Assembly: GCF_017798165.1 (NCBI RefSeq) | Contig: NZ_CP059068.1 | Location: 4,340,001-4,404,000, forward strand | Direction of reading: 5' to 3' | DNA length: 64,000 nt | DNA from: Rhodoferax sp. AJA081-3 | GTDB lineage: Bacteria > Pseudomonadota > Gammaproteobacteria > Burkholderiales > Burkholderiaceae_C | Part shown: positions 43,840 to 54,405 of the stretch, one piece after another | Numbering within the stretch: the first letter of the stretch is position 1 | Layout of the letters: each line of letters opens with the position of its first letter | Position numbers and translations under genes: made by a program | Notes under the pieces: model-generated | Told to the model about the DNA's origin: nothing | The model's input: only the letters and a program-made list of their open reading frames with translations | The model's database searches: none

Positions 43840-46194
43840 ATGAATATCGTGTGCATAGGCGGCGGCCCCGCTGGGCTGTATTTCGCACTGCTGATGAAGC
43901 AGGCCAACCCGTCACATGACATCACGGTGGTGGAGCGCAACAAGCCTTATGACACCTTCGGCTGGGGTGTGGTGTTCTCCGATGCGACCATGGACAACAT
44001 GCGTATCTGGGACCCGGCCAGCGCGGCCGAGATCGAACAGGCCTTTAACCATTGGGACGATATCGAACTGGGTATCAAGGGCGAAGTTATACGCTCTGGC
44101 GGCCACGGCTTTGTCGGTATTGGTCGCAAAAAGTTGCTCAACATCCTGCAACGCCGTTGTGAGGCGCTGGGCGTCAAACTGGAGTTTGAGGTCGATGCCG
44201 AGTCCGACTCGCAGTACCCCGATGCCGACCTGATCATTGCCAGCGACGGCATCAACTCCCGCATTCGCAACCAGCACGAAGACATCTTCAAGCCCGATAT
44301 CGTGGTGCGGCCCAACCGATTCATCTGGCTGGGCACCCAGAAACTGTACGACGCCTTTACCTTTCTGTTCGAGAAGACCGAGCACGGCTGGTTCCAGGCC
44401 CATATCTACAAGTTTGACGAAAACACCACCACTTTTATCGTGGAGTGCCCGGAGCACGTATGGCAGGCCCACCGCCTGGACCTGGCGGACCAAGAAGAAT
44501 CCATCGCCTTTTGCGAGAAGGTTTTTGCGAAGAACCTGCAGGGCGCCAAGCTGATGACAAACGCGCGCCATCTGCGCGGCTCGGCGTGGTTGAACTTTCA
44601 GCGCGTCAAGTGTGAGCAGTGGTCGTTCTTCAACGGCCGCAGTCATGTGGTGCTGATGGGCGATGCGGTGCACACGGCGCACTTCGCCATTGGCTCGGGC
44701 ACCAAGCTGGCGATTGAAGACGCGATTGAGCTGGCCCGCCAGTTCCGCGACCAGGGTGACACGGCCGAACACATACCCGCCGTGCTGGCGCGTTACCAGG
44801 CGCTGCGCCATGTGGACGTGTTGCGCCTGCAAAACGCCGCGTGGAATGCGATGGAGTGGTTTGAGGCCTGTGGCGAGCGTTACTGCGACCAGCTGGAAGG
44901 TCCGCAATTCATGTACTCCATGCTGACCCGCAGCCAGCGCATCAGCCACGAGAACCTGCGCTTGCGCGATGCCAAATGGCTGGGCGACTTTGAGGCCTGG
45001 TTTGCCCAACGCGCCGGTATGCAACTGGCGCCTGGCCAGACTGCACCACCGCCCATGTTCACACCTTACACCGTGCGCGGTCTCACGCTGAAGAATCGTG
45101 TCGTGGTGTCCCCCATGGCCCAATACTCTGCGGTCGATGGCGTCGCTGGTGACTACCACCTGGTGCACCTGGGCGCCCGCGCCATGGGTGGCGCAGGCAT
45201 GGTGTTTGCCGAGATGACCTGTGTCAGTGCCGAAGGCCGCATCACGCCCGGTTGCCCTGGCCTGTATGCGCCCGAGCACACCACCGCGTGGAAACGTATC
45301 GTCGACTGGGTGCATGCGAATAGCGATTGCAAGTTTGCGATGCAGTTGGGCCACGCGGGCGCCAAGGCGTCTACTCGCGTGGCGTGGGAGGGTATAGACC
45401 AACCGTTGCCCGCTGGCAATTGGCCCATTGTGTCGGCCTCCGAGCAGCAGTATCTGGAATGCGTGAGCCAGACCGCACGCGCCATGACCCGCGCTGACAT
45501 GGACGAAGTGACGGCCCAGTTTGTTGCCAGTACACAGGCCGCCGCTGAGATTGGTGTGGATTGGCTGGAGCTGCACTGCGCCCACGGTTATCTGTTGTCC
45601 AGTTTTATCTCCCCACTGACCAACCAGCGTGATGACGCTTACGGTGGCAGCCTGGAAAACCGGCTGCGGTATCCGCTGGAGGTATTCACCGCCGTCCGCG
45701 CCGCCTGGCCCGCGGACAGGCCCATGTCGGTGCGTATCTCGGCGCACGACTGGGTGGAGGGTGGAATCACGCCCGATGACGCGGTGGAAATTGCCAAGGC
45801 CTTCAAGGCTGCGGGTGCCGACCTGATCGACTGTTCATCCGGCCAGGTCAGCAAAAAAGAGAAGCCGGTTTATGGACGCATGTTCCAGACGCCCTTTGCC
45901 GACCGCATCCGCCAGGAGGCCGGCATTGCCACCATCGCGGTGGGTGCCATCAGCGAGGCGGACCACGTGAACAGCATTATCTCCGCCGGCCGAGCCGACC
46001 TGTGCGCCGTGGCGCGTCCGCATCTGGCAAACCCCGCTTGGACGTTGACCGAGGCCGCAAAGATAGGCTACACCGCACTCGCGTGGCCCAAGCAATACGT
46101 TTCGGGAAAGGCCCAGATGGAAGCCAACTTCCAGCGCGAAAAGGCGCAAGCCGCAGCGGCCGCCCAGTCCCCTGCACGTGCGGCCGAGGCGTGA
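43840..46194 (+). CDS. 2-Aminobenzoyl-CoA monooxygenase/reductase (bifunctional, salicylyl-CoA hydroxylase-like)
   Basis: A 784-residue fusion of two flavoenzymes. Residues 1-390 are a class A FAD monooxygenase ([42 protein letters not shown]). Residues 400-770 are an old-yellow-enzyme-type FMN reductase ([59 protein letters not shown]). This architecture is known for 2-aminobenzoyl-CoA monooxygenase/reductase of Azoarcus evansii and for salicylyl-CoA 5-hydroxylase. The linked CoA ligase and beta-oxidation genes favour anthranilate as substrate. The enzyme hydroxylates and then reduces the ring of the CoA thioester. It is the first gene of a MarR-containing operon. Confidence 0.88.
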   Translation: MNIVCIGGGPAGLYFALLMKQANPSHDITVVERNKPYDTFGWGVVFSDATMDNMRIWDPASAAEIEQAFNHWDDIELGIKGEVIRSGGHGFVGIGRKKLLNILQRRCEALGVKLEFEVDAESDSQYPDADLIIASDGINSRIRNQHEDIFKPDIVVRPNRFIWLGTQKLYDAFTFLFEKTEHGWFQAHIYKFDENTTTFIVECPEHVWQAHRLDLADQEESIAFCEKVFAKNLQGAKLMTNARHLRGSAWLNFQRVKCEQWSFFNGRSHVVLMGDAVHTAHFAIGSGTKLAIEDAIELARQFRDQGDTAEHIPAVLARYQALRHVDVLRLQNAAWNAMEWFEACGERYCDQLEGPQFMYSMLTRSQRISHENLRLRDAKWLGDFEAWFAQRAGMQLAPGQTAPPPMFTPYTVRGLTLKNRVVVSPMAQYSAVDGVAGDYHLVHLGARAMGGAGMVFAEMTCVSAEGRITPGCPGLYAPEHTTAWKRIVDWVHANSDCKFAMQLGHAGAKASTRVAWEGIDQPLPAGNWPIVSASEQQYLECVSQTARAMTRADMDEVTAQFVASTQAAAEIGVDWLELHCAHGYLLSSFISPLTNQRDDAYGGSLENRLRYPLEVFTAVRAAWPADRPMSVRISAHDWVEGGITPDDAVEIAKAFKAAGADLIDCSSGQVSKKEKPVYGRMFQTPFADRIRQEAGIATIAVGAISEADHVNSIISAGRADLCAVARPHLANPAWTLTEAAKIGYTALAWPKQYVSGKAQMEANFQREKAQAAAAAQSPARAAEA

Positions 46195-46199
46195 AGACC

Positions 46200-46982
46200 A
46201 TGCACGTTGCTGCCAACACTTTGCAGAGCCGCCACGCCGTGGTCACCGGTGGCGGTCAGGGCATAGGCGCGGCCGTAACCCGCCTGCTGGTCGCGCACGG
46301 CGCAAACGTCACCGTGCTGGGCCGTAAGTTGGAGACGGTGCAGGCTCTTGCCGCCGAGCAACCCGAGCGTATGCATGCGGTCACCGCCGATGTGTCGGAT
46401 GCCGATCAGGTACAGGCCGCATTTGCCAGTGCCCGCCAGCGGTTTGGCCCCATCACCATCCTCATCAACAACGCGGGCCAGGCCAGCAGCGCACCATTCC
46501 TCAAAACCGATGCCACGCTGTGGAGCCAGATGCTGGCCGTCAACTTGACCGGCACCATGTTGTGCACACAAGCCGCCGCGCCGGACATGCTGGCCGCCCA
46601 GTGGGGCAGGGTTGTCAACATCGCCAGCACAGCTGGCCTGACCGGTTACGCCTATGTGGCCGCCTACTGTGCCGCCAAACATGGCGTGGTGGGTTTGACG
46701 CGTGCACTGGCTTTGGAATTCGCCAAGAAAGGCCTGACCGTCAACGCAGTCTGCCCCGGTTATACCGAGACCGACATCGTGCGCGACAGCATTGCCAACG
46801 TCATGGCCAAGACGGGCCGTACCGAAGAGCAAGCCCGCGCGGAATTCACGGCCGGCAACCCCCAAGGCCGACTGGTGCAGGCCGATGAAGTAGCCGACAC
46901 CGTGGCCTGGTTGTGCGGCCCCGCGGCCAGCGCCATCACCGGCCAATCCATTGCTGTCTGCGGCGGGGAAGTCATGCAATGA
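46200..46982 (+). CDS. Short-chain dehydrogenase/reductase
   Basis: The 260-residue product has the SDR NAD(P) motif TGGGQGIG, NNAG, and the catalytic Ser/Tyr/Lys set (NIASTAGLTG; YVAAYCAAKHG). C-terminal GGEVMQ ends the fold. In this operon it is the probable 3-hydroxyacyl-CoA dehydrogenase acting after hydration in ring-product beta-oxidation. It starts 5 bp after the monooxygenase gene, and its stop overlaps the MarR start. Confidence 0.92.
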   Translation: MHVAANTLQSRHAVVTGGGQGIGAAVTRLLVAHGANVTVLGRKLETVQALAAEQPERMHAVTADVSDADQVQAAFASARQRFGPITILINNAGQASSAPFLKTDATLWSQMLAVNLTGTMLCTQAAAPDMLAAQWGRVVNIASTAGLTGYAYVAAYCAAKHGVVGLTRALALEFAKKGLTVNAVCPGYTETDIVRDSIANVMAKTGRTEEQARAEFTAGNPQGRLVQADEVADTVAWLCGPAASAITGQSIAVCGGEVMQ

Positions 46983-47518
46983 GCAAAACTGATCACAGCC
47001 GCACATTACTGAACGACGCCGACGAATTGGGCCACGAAGCCCGCTCCAGCGGTGGTGACCATGCCGCGCTCAAACTCTGGCTGCGCATGCTGGCTTGCAC
47101 CACACAAATCGAAGACGAAATCCGCAAGCGCCTTCGCACACGCTTCGACATCTCATTGCCACGCTTCGACTACATGGCCCAGCTCTACCGCCAGCCCGAG
47201 GGTCTGAAGATGAGCGAGCTGTCGCGCTTCTTGATGGTGACCGGCGGTAATGTGACTGGCGTGACCGATGAGCTGGAGCGCGAAGGCCTAGTCTCGCGCA
47301 TCAACAACCCACAAGACCGCCGCGCCTGGATCGTGTGTTTGACCGCCAAGGGCCGCGACACCTTTGAGGCCATGGCCCAGGAACACGAGCAGTGGATTCT
47401 GGAGTTGTTCGCCGGCTTGCCTGCCAACACCGTGCAGCAGCTCTACAACCAGCTCGGCACCCTGCGTGTGCAGCTGGTGCGCCAACAAGATACCCCCATC
47501 AAGGAGAACAACAAATGA
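46979..47518 (+). CDS. MarR-family transcriptional regulator of the aminobenzoate operon
   Basis: A 179-residue winged-helix protein ([70 protein letters not shown]). MarR proteins in aromatic-CoA operons usually repress until the CoA thioester binds. The most likely operator is the GTTTA/TAAAC inverted repeat over the operon promoter. Four-base overlaps at both ends show it is translated with the catabolic genes. Confidence 0.9.
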   Translation: MSKTDHSRTLLNDADELGHEARSSGGDHAALKLWLRMLACTTQIEDEIRKRLRTRFDISLPRFDYMAQLYRQPEGLKMSELSRFLMVTGGNVTGVTDELEREGLVSRINNPQDRRAWIVCLTAKGRDTFEAMAQEHEQWILELFAGLPANTVQQLYNQLGTLRVQLVRQQDTPIKENNK

Positions 47519-48381
47519 CATCAGACGCCAACACCTCAGTGCTGGACCCCGCACTCCAAGCCGGCAACCACAAACCCCTGGCGGGCTACCAGCCGCTGCA
47601 CTTCTTGTGGACGCTCGAAGCCGGAGTAGCCACCATCACGCTGAACCGCCCGGACCGCAAGAACCCGCTGACCTTTGATTCCTACGTGGAGTTGCGCGAT
47701 TTGTTTGGCCAGTTGAAATACGCCACCGATGTGCATGCCGTGGTTGTCACCGGCGCGGGCAATAACTTTTGCTCAGGTGGCGATGTACATGAAATCATTG
47801 GCCCGTTGATCCAGCTGAAGGCGCCCGAGCTGCTGATGTTCACCCGCATGACCGGTGATCTGGTCAAGGCCATGCGCGCCTGCCCGCAGCCTATCATCGC
47901 CGCGGTGGACGGTGTGTGTGCTGGCGCCGGCGCCATCATCTCCATGGCATCCGACATGCGCCTGGGCACCGAACGCAGCAAGACAGCCTTTCTGTTCAAC
48001 CGCGTGGGCCTGGCCGGCTGCGACATGGGTGCCTGCGCCATGTTGCCACGCATCATCGGCCAGGGTCGCGCCAGCGAATGGTTGTACACCGGCCGCTCCA
48101 TTGGCGGTGCCGAGGCCGAGCGCAGTGGTTTCTTCAACCGCCTGTGCGCGCCCGAAGAGCTGGCTGCTGCAGCGCATGCCTTGGCCAATGATCTGGTTGC
48201 CGGCCCCACCTTTGCCAATGGCATGACCAAGACCATGCTGCACCAGGAATGGTCCATGTCCATAGACCAGGCGATTGAAGCTGAGGCCCAGGCCCAGGCC
48301 ATTTGTATGCTGACGCAGGACTACCACCGTGCGTACGCAGCTTTTGTTGTCAAGCAAAAGCCTGTCTTCCAAGGCAACTAA
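47515..48381 (+). CDS. Enoyl-CoA hydratase/isomerase family protein
   Basis: A 288-residue crotonase-fold enzyme: [36 protein letters not shown] (oxyanion hole), [44 protein letters not shown]. In this operon it probably hydrates or opens the non-aromatic CoA thioester formed by the monooxygenase/reductase. Its start overlaps the MarR stop (ATGA). Confidence 0.9.
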   Translation: MTSDANTSVLDPALQAGNHKPLAGYQPLHFLWTLEAGVATITLNRPDRKNPLTFDSYVELRDLFGQLKYATDVHAVVVTGAGNNFCSGGDVHEIIGPLIQLKAPELLMFTRMTGDLVKAMRACPQPIIAAVDGVCAGAGAIISMASDMRLGTERSKTAFLFNRVGLAGCDMGACAMLPRIIGQGRASEWLYTGRSIGGAEAERSGFFNRLCAPEELAAAAHALANDLVAGPTFANGMTKTMLHQEWSMSIDQAIEAEAQAQAICMLTQDYHRAYAAFVVKQKPVFQGN

Positions 48382-48393
48382 GAGAAACACGAT

Positions 48394-49560
48394 ATGAGCG
48401 ACACCGCATACCTGGACTGGCCCTTCTTCGCGCCTCAACACGGCGACCTGGCCCGCACGCTGGACGTCTGGGCCACCGAGCACATTTCACAAGCGCATGG
48501 CCACGATGTGGATGCCGAATGCAAGGCCTTGGTGCGCACGCTGGGCGCTGCCGGTTGGCTGAAGTATGCTGTGGGCGGAACAGCCTACGGTGGCGTGGCC
48601 GATGCTATCGACACCCGCTCGATCTGCCTGATCCGCGAGACGCTGGCCCGCCATTCCGGCCTGGCCGACTTTGCGTTTGCGATGCAGGGCCTGGGCTCTG
48701 GCGCCATCAGTCTGGCCGGCACACCGGAGCAGAAACAACGTTACCTGACCAAGGTTGCACGCGGTGAATCCATTGCCGCATTTGCGCTGAGTGAACCCGA
48801 TGCCGGTTCCGACGTGGCCGCCATGCAATGCAGCGCCCGCATCGAAGGGGACCATGCCGTGCTGAACGGCAGCAAGACCTGGATTTCCAACGGCGGCATT
48901 GCCGACTTTTATGTCGTGTTTGCCCGCAGTGGTGAGGCTGCTGGTGCCCGTGGCATCAGCGCCTTTATTGTGGATGCCGACACGCCAGGATTTGAAATCG
49001 CCGAACGTATAGACGTGATCGCTCCCCACCCCTTGGCCACATTGCGTTTCACCGAATGCAAGGTGCCGTTGACCCAGCGGGTGGGCGCGGCGGGGGAGGG
49101 CTTCAAGGTCGCCATGCGCACGTTGGACGTGTTCCGCACATCGGTGGCAGCCGCCTCCCTGGGTTTTGCCCGCCGCGCTTTGGACGAAGCCCTTACCCGC
49201 GCAACCACACGCAAGATGTTCAACCAGACGTTGGCGGACTTTCAGCTGACCCAGGCCAAGCTGGCTCAGATGGCCACCACGGTAGACAGCAGTGCTCTGC
49301 TGGTCTACCGCGCCGCGTGGCAGCGGGACCAGGGTCGCAATGTGACACGCGAGGCGGCCATGGCCAAGATGGTGGCCACAGAAGGTGCACAACAGGTCAT
49401 TGACGCCGCCGTGCAGATCTGGGGCGGCATGGGTGTGGTCAGCGGCCATATTGTCGAGCGCCTGTACCGAGAGATACGCTCATTGCGCATTTACGAAGGT
49501 GCTACGGAGGTCCAGCAGTTGATCATTGCCAAAGACTTGCTCAAGGAAAAATCGTCTTAA
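48394..49560 (+). CDS. Acyl-CoA dehydrogenase
   Basis: The 388-residue product has the family signatures [17 protein letters not shown] and [19 protein letters not shown]-terminal [43 protein letters not shown], and normal length. It oxidises an acyl-CoA intermediate with FAD and passes electrons to ETF. It lies 12 bp after the hydratase gene, in the 2-aminobenzoyl-CoA operon. Confidence 0.92.
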   Translation: MSDTAYLDWPFFAPQHGDLARTLDVWATEHISQAHGHDVDAECKALVRTLGAAGWLKYAVGGTAYGGVADAIDTRSICLIRETLARHSGLADFAFAMQGLGSGAISLAGTPEQKQRYLTKVARGESIAAFALSEPDAGSDVAAMQCSARIEGDHAVLNGSKTWISNGGIADFYVVFARSGEAAGARGISAFIVDADTPGFEIAERIDVIAPHPLATLRFTECKVPLTQRVGAAGEGFKVAMRTLDVFRTSVAAASLGFARRALDEALTRATTRKMFNQTLADFQLTQAKLAQMATTVDSSALLVYRAAWQRDQGRNVTREAAMAKMVATEGAQQVIDAAVQIWGGMGVVSGHIVERLYREIRSLRIYEGATEVQQLIIAKDLLKEKSS

Positions 49561-49604
49561 TTCCGAAGGTTTCTGTCCCGCAAGAACGCAGTAAGAGATT
49601 CACC

Positions 49605-51218
49605 ATGCCCAGTGCCCACATCGACACCTTCGCCCGCGACAACCTGCCGCCCGTTGAACAACAGCCGCAGTTCATCTTTGACCTGCCGGAGCTGCAGTTC
49701 CCGCCCCAGCTGAATTGCGCGTACGAGCTGCTGGACCGGCATATCGCAGAAGGCAACGGTGCCCGCATCTGCATTCTGGCCCCCGGTGGTCTGAGTTGGA
49801 CCTATGCTGATTTGCAAGACAAGGCCAACCGCATCGCCAACGTGCTGGTGCAAGACATGGGTGTGGTGCCCGGCAACCGTGTGCTTTTGCACGCCCCCAA
49901 CAACCCGATGATGGTGGCCTGCTGGTTTGCCGTCATCAAGGTGGGCGCTATTGCCGTGGCCACCATGCCGCTGTTGCGCGCCAAGGAGTTGAAACCCGTC
50001 ATCGACAAGGCGCAGATCCGCCATGCGCTGTGCGACTTCCATCTGGCCGCTGAAGTGCAGAGCGCGGCCCAGCAATGCCCCACATTGCAGAGCATTCGCT
50101 ACTTCAACGATGGCAGCGCGGACGGGCTGGACGCCGCCATGGCCCGCCACAGCCCGGTGTTTGCCAATGCCAACACGGCGTCGGACGACACCTGCATCAT
50201 TGCTTTCACCTCGGGCACCACCGGCATCCCCAAGGCCACCATGCACTTCCACCGCGACGTGATGGCCATCTGCGCCTGCTGGCCGCGCCATGTGCTGCGC
50301 GCCACGGCCGACGATGTGTTTATGGGCAGCCCGCCGCTGGCATTTACCTTTGGCCTGGGCGGTTTGGTGTTGTTCCCCCTTTCGGTGGGGGCGTCCACCG
50401 TGTTGCTGGAGAAGGCCGGTCCACCCCAGTTGCTGGAAGCCATACAGGCCTTTGGCGCCACCGTATTGTTCACCGCCCCCACGTCCTACCGCGCCTTGGC
50501 GCCGCAGGGTGAAGGCTTGCGCAATGGCAGTTTGCGCCACTGCGTGTCAGCGGGAGAGGCCCTGCCGGTTTCCACTCGCACCTTGTGGCGTGACGCCACC
50601 GGCATCGAGCTGATAGACGGCATTGGTGCCACCGAGCTGTTGCATATCTTTATCTCGGCGGATGAAGAACATGCCCACCCCGGCGCTACCGGCAAGGTCG
50701 TGCCCGGCTACCAGGCGCAGGTGCAGGACGATGATGGCAACGCAGTGCCCGTGGGCACGGTGGGCAAGCTGGCTGTGCGCGGCCCCACCGGTTGCCGCTA
50801 CCTGGCCGACGAGCGTCAGACCAAATACGTGCGCAACGGCTGGAACCTGACCGGCGACGCCTACAAGATGGATGCCGACGGCTACTTTATCTACCAGGCC
50901 CGCACCGATGACATGATTGTCTCCAGCGGCTACAACATCGCCGGCCCCGAGGTCGAAGACGCCTTGCTGCTGCACCCGGCCGTGGCCGAGTGCGCGGTGA
51001 TTGGTTGCCCAGATGACGAGCGTGGCCAGATCGTCAAAGCCTTTGTCACGCTGCGTGCCGGCCATGAAGGCAATGAGGCCATGGTCAAGGCGCTGCAGGA
51101 CTTCGTGAAAAACACCATTGCCCCCTACAAGTACCCGCGGGCCATCACTTTTGTCAGTATGCTTCCCCGCACCCAGACCGGAAAGCTGCAGCGTTTCAAG
51201 CTGCGCGAGCTGGCCTGA
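49605..51218 (+). CDS. 2-Aminobenzoate-CoA ligase (benzoate-CoA ligase family)
   Basis: A 537-residue ANL-superfamily ligase with phosphate loop IIAFTSGTTGIPKATMHFH, the benzoate-CoA ligase-like SAGEALPVSTRTLW ... GIELIDGIGATELLHIFIS, the hinge GRTDDMI-like ARTDDMIVSSGYNIAGPEVED and the C-terminal lysine in TGKLQRFKL. It activates an aromatic acid with ATP and CoA. Pairing with the flavin monooxygenase/reductase points to anthranilate over benzoate. It provides the substrate of the first gene in the operon. Confidence 0.9.
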   Translation: MPSAHIDTFARDNLPPVEQQPQFIFDLPELQFPPQLNCAYELLDRHIAEGNGARICILAPGGLSWTYADLQDKANRIANVLVQDMGVVPGNRVLLHAPNNPMMVACWFAVIKVGAIAVATMPLLRAKELKPVIDKAQIRHALCDFHLAAEVQSAAQQCPTLQSIRYFNDGSADGLDAAMARHSPVFANANTASDDTCIIAFTSGTTGIPKATMHFHRDVMAICACWPRHVLRATADDVFMGSPPLAFTFGLGGLVLFPLSVGASTVLLEKAGPPQLLEAIQAFGATVLFTAPTSYRALAPQGEGLRNGSLRHCVSAGEALPVSTRTLWRDATGIELIDGIGATELLHIFISADEEHAHPGATGKVVPGYQAQVQDDDGNAVPVGTVGKLAVRGPTGCRYLADERQTKYVRNGWNLTGDAYKMDADGYFIYQARTDDMIVSSGYNIAGPEVEDALLLHPAVAECAVIGCPDDERGQIVKAFVTLRAGHEGNEAMVKALQDFVKNTIAPYKYPRAITFVSMLPRTQTGKLQRFKLRELA

Positions 51219-51272
51219 GCGGACCAACCCCTTCCCTTGTTCTCGTCCATTTGTTTCACCAAAGGAATCACT

Positions 51273-52472
51273 GTGAACCGTAAACCCAACTCCTCGAACT
51301 TCCTGCGTACCCTGGTCGCTACCGCCGCCGCCGTGACCGCGCTGTCTGCAACGGCGCAGACGTCCGAACCCGTCAAGGTGGGTCTGCTTAGCACCTTGTC
51401 TGGCCCGGGTGCCGGGCTGGGTGTGGACATTCGCGATGGCTTCCAACTCGCGGTCAAGCTCGGTGGCGGCAAGCTGGGCGGCCGTGCGGCCGAGGTGGTG
51501 ATCGCCGATGACCAGGCCAGCCCCGACGTGGGCCGCCAGACGGCAGACCGCCTGATCAAGCGCGACAAGGTCGACTTTTTGACCGGCATCGTGTTCTCCA
51601 ACGTGATGCTGGCCGTGGGCGCACCCACCTTCCAGTCCAAGACCTTCTACATCAGCGCCAATGCCGGTCCCTCGCAATATGCGGGTGAGCAGTGCAACCC
51701 CTACTTCTTCAGCGCATCCTGGCAGAACGACAACCTGCACGAAGCCGTGGGCAAGACCGTGGCGGACAAGGGCTTCAAAAACGTGGCGCTGATCGCCCCC
51801 AACTACCCCGCAGGCAAGGACGCGCTGACAGGCTTCAAGCGCTTCTACAAGGGAGCCATCGCGTCCGAGAGCTTCACCCAGCTCAACCAGTTGGACTACG
51901 GCGCGGAGATCTCGCAACTGCGCGCCACCAAGCCCGATGCGGTCTATATCTTCCTGCCCGGCGGCATGGGCATCAACTTCATCAAGCAGTTTGTTGGTGC
52001 GGGCCTGTCCAAAGACATGACACTGTTTGGCCCCGGCTTCTCGGCCGATGAAGATGTCATCAAGGCCGTGGGTGAACCCATGCTGGGCATGTTCAACAGT
52101 TCGCAATGGGCGCACGACCTGGACAACGCGGCCAACAAGACCTTCGTGGCTGCGTTTGAGAAAGAATACGGCCGCATCCCATCGCTGTACGCAGCGCAGG
52201 GTTATGACGCGGCCAAGCTGATAGACGCCGCCGTGCGCGACAGCAAAGGCATGCTTTCTGACAAGGCCGCCGTGCGCAAAGCCCTGGAAGCGGCCAAGTT
52301 TGACTCGGTGCGTGGCGCCTTTAAGTTCAACACCAACCACTTCCCCATCCAGGACTACTACCTGCGCGTGGTCACCAAAAACGCCCAGGGCAAGGTCACC
52401 AACCGCACGCTGGGCACGGTGTTCAAGAACCAGCCCGACGCCTACGTTGGCAGCTGCAAGATGGCTTCGTAA
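51273..52472 (+). CDS. Liv-type ABC transporter substrate-binding protein
   Basis: The 399-residue product starts at GTG 51273, preceded by AAAGGA, with a signal peptide (TLVATAAAVTALSATAQ). The type I periplasmic binding fold (EPVKVGLLSTLSGPGAGLGVDIRDGFQLAVK; NVALIAPNYPAGKDALTGFK) is that of LivK-like proteins that often bind aromatic acids in Burkholderiales. The permease and ATPase genes follow, so it probably captures aminobenzoate or a related compound. Confidence 0.92.
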   Translation: MNRKPNSSNFLRTLVATAAAVTALSATAQTSEPVKVGLLSTLSGPGAGLGVDIRDGFQLAVKLGGGKLGGRAAEVVIADDQASPDVGRQTADRLIKRDKVDFLTGIVFSNVMLAVGAPTFQSKTFYISANAGPSQYAGEQCNPYFFSASWQNDNLHEAVGKTVADKGFKNVALIAPNYPAGKDALTGFKRFYKGAIASESFTQLNQLDYGAEISQLRATKPDAVYIFLPGGMGINFIKQFVGAGLSKDMTLFGPGFSADEDVIKAVGEPMLGMFNSSQWAHDLDNAANKTFVAAFEKEYGRIPSLYAAQGYDAAKLIDAAVRDSKGMLSDKAAVRKALEAAKFDSVRGAFKFNTNHFPIQDYYLRVVTKNAQGKVTNRTLGTVFKNQPDAYVGSCKMAS

Positions 52473-52493
52473 ACACAGGAGTAGCCGCGCGCC

Positions 52494-53414
52494 ATGAACA
52501 CCATCCTGATCCTGGAGCAAATGCTCAACGGCCTGCAGTTCGGCTTGATGCTGTTCCTGCTGGCCGCTGGGCTCACCTTGGTGTTCGGCATCATGGACAT
52601 GATCAACCTGGCCCACGGTTCGCTGTACATGGTGGGCGCGTATCTGATCGCGTCCATCGCCCAGGCCACCGGTTCATTCTGGCTGGGTTTAGGCTTTGGC
52701 ATTGTGGGTGCTGCTGTCTTTGGCATGCTGCTGGAGATGACGGTGTTGCGCCGCCTATACCAGCGGGACCATGTGTCCCAGGTACTGGGCACGTTTGCCA
52801 TTTTGCTGATGTGCAATGAAGGCGTACGCATGATCTGGGGCTCGCAACCCCTCTCGCTCAACCCTCCAGCGGCCTTGTCCGGTCCGGTGGAGTTGATGGC
52901 TGGTTTCTACTATCCCGCCTACCGCCTGTTCATCATTGGGGTGGGCCTGCTGGTGGCGGGCTTGCTCTACCTGCTGATTGCCCACACCCGTGTTGGCATG
53001 CAGGTGCGCGCTGGGGCCGCCAACCGCGAGATGGCCATGGCCATGGGCACGAATGTCAAGACACTGTTCACGGCCGTGTTTGGCTTGGGTGCCGCGCTGT
53101 GCGCCGTTGCCGGTGGCATGCTGGGGCCGCTGCTGGCGGTGCAGGTGGGCATGGGTGAAAGCATCTTGATCCTGGCCTTTGTTGTCATCGTCATTGGCGG
53201 CATTGGCTCCATACGCGGCGCTCTGCTGGGTGCTTTGCTGGTGGGCATTGTGGACACGGCAGGCCGCACGCTGATACCGCCTTCGCTGGGTTATCTGGTC
53301 GGGCCCGAGGCTGCTTCCAATGCCGGCCCGGCGGTCGCCTCCATATTGATCTATGTGCTGATGGCCGCCGTGTTGTTCTTCAAACCCCGGGGCCTGTTCC
53401 CCACCCACGGCTAA
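52494..53414 (+). CDS. livH: Branched-chain-type ABC transporter permease LivH-like
   Basis: A 306-residue membrane protein with eight hydrophobic segments and the LivH pattern (ILEQMLNGLQFGLMLFLLAAGLTLVFGIMDMINLAHGSLYMVGAY; RAGAANREMAMAMGTNVKTLFTAVFGLGAALCAVAGGMLGP). It forms half of the membrane channel with the LivM-like protein. Despite the name, operon context points to an aromatic acid substrate. Confidence 0.92.
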   Translation: MNTILILEQMLNGLQFGLMLFLLAAGLTLVFGIMDMINLAHGSLYMVGAYLIASIAQATGSFWLGLGFGIVGAAVFGMLLEMTVLRRLYQRDHVSQVLGTFAILLMCNEGVRMIWGSQPLSLNPPAALSGPVELMAGFYYPAYRLFIIGVGLLVAGLLYLLIAHTRVGMQVRAGAANREMAMAMGTNVKTLFTAVFGLGAALCAVAGGMLGPLLAVQVGMGESILILAFVVIVIGGIGSIRGALLGALLVGIVDTAGRTLIPPSLGYLVGPEAASNAGPAVASILIYVLMAAVLFFKPRGLFPTHG

Positions 53415-53427
53415 GCCCTACGACCGC

Positions 53428-54405
53428 ATGCAGACCCAGAACCCCTCTGTGCCCAGCCTGCTGGACCATTCGCTGCAACTGCGCTGGTCTGTGCCTGTGC
53501 TGGCCTTGTTGGCCGCGCTGCCGGTATTGGCGTCACTGGCTGGTGACACGTTTTACGTGGGCCTGGCCACCCGCATCCTGATCTTCGCCCTGGCCGCCAC
53601 CAGCCTGAATCTGATTTTGGGTTTTGGTGGCATGGTCAGTTTTGGCCACGCCGCCTTTGTGGGCCTGGGTGCCTACACGGTGGCCATACTGATGCAAGGC
53701 GGCACGGTGTCGGCCTGGGCGGCTTGGCCCATTGCCATGCTGGTCAGCGCCGTGGCCGCACTGCTGATTGGCTGGGTCAGCTTGCGCACGCAGGGTGTGT
53801 ACTTCATCATGATCACGCTGGCCTTTGCGCAGATGTTGTACTACCTGGTGGTGTCGCTGAAGGCCTATGGGGGTGAAGATGGCATGTCGCTGGCCGGCCG
53901 CTCCAGCGTGGGTGCGGGTGTTGACTTAAGCAACGACACCCATTTCTACTACGCCACCTTGGCGCTGCTGGTGGCCGCCATCGTGCTGATCACCCGTTTG
54001 CTGAACGCTCGTTTTGGCCATGTGCTGCAGGCCATTCGCGAGAACGAGGTCCGCATGACGGCCATCGGCTTCCCCGTGTTCCGTTACAAGCTGGTGGCCT
54101 TTGTGCTGGCCGGTGCGCTGGCGGGCCTGGCCGGTGCGTTGTTGGCCAACCAGGGCAGTTTTGTCAGCCCGGCGCTGATGCAGTGGAGCCAGTCTGGCAT
54201 GCTGATGATCATGGTCATTCTGGGTGGTGTGGGCCATCTGTATGGCGGTGTGCTGGGTGCCATTGTTTTCCTGCTGCTGGAAGAATTTTTAAGCCACTAC
54301 ACCATCCACTGGCAACTGGGCCTGGGGGCTGTGCTACTGGGTGTGGTGCTGCTGGCGCCCAATGGCCTGACCAGCCTGCTGCGGCGCAAAGGAGCATCAG
54401 CATGA
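53428..54405 (+). CDS. livM: Branched-chain-type ABC transporter permease LivM-like
   Basis: A 325-residue polytopic protein with the LivM pattern (LAATSLNLILGFGGMVSFGHAAFVGLGAYTVAIL; VLQAIRENEVRMTAIGFPVFRYKLVAFVLAGALAGLAGALLANQGSFVSP). It partners with the LivH-like permease. The stop overlaps the start of the first ATPase gene (ATGA). Confidence 0.92.
   Translation: MQTQNPSVPSLLDHSLQLRWSVPVLALLAALPVLASLAGDTFYVGLATRILIFALAATSLNLILGFGGMVSFGHAAFVGLGAYTVAILMQGGTVSAWAAWPIAMLVSAVAALLIGWVSLRTQGVYFIMITLAFAQMLYYLVVSLKAYGGEDGMSLAGRSSVGAGVDLSNDTHFYYATLALLVAAIVLITRLLNARFGHVLQAIRENEVRMTAIGFPVFRYKLVAFVLAGALAGLAGALLANQGSFVSPALMQWSQSGMLMIMVILGGVGHLYGGVLGAIVFLLLEEFLSHYTIHWQLGLGAVLLGVVLLAPNGLTSLLRRKGASA

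Noticed and set aside
43912-45747. Minus-strand open frame of about 611 codons opposite the monooxygenase/reductase
   Set aside because: Antisense shadow of a clearly conserved fusion enzyme.
50547-52616. Minus-strand open frame of about 689 codons opposite the ligase and binding-protein genes
   Set aside because: Crosses two conserved genes and their intergenic gap; no motif.
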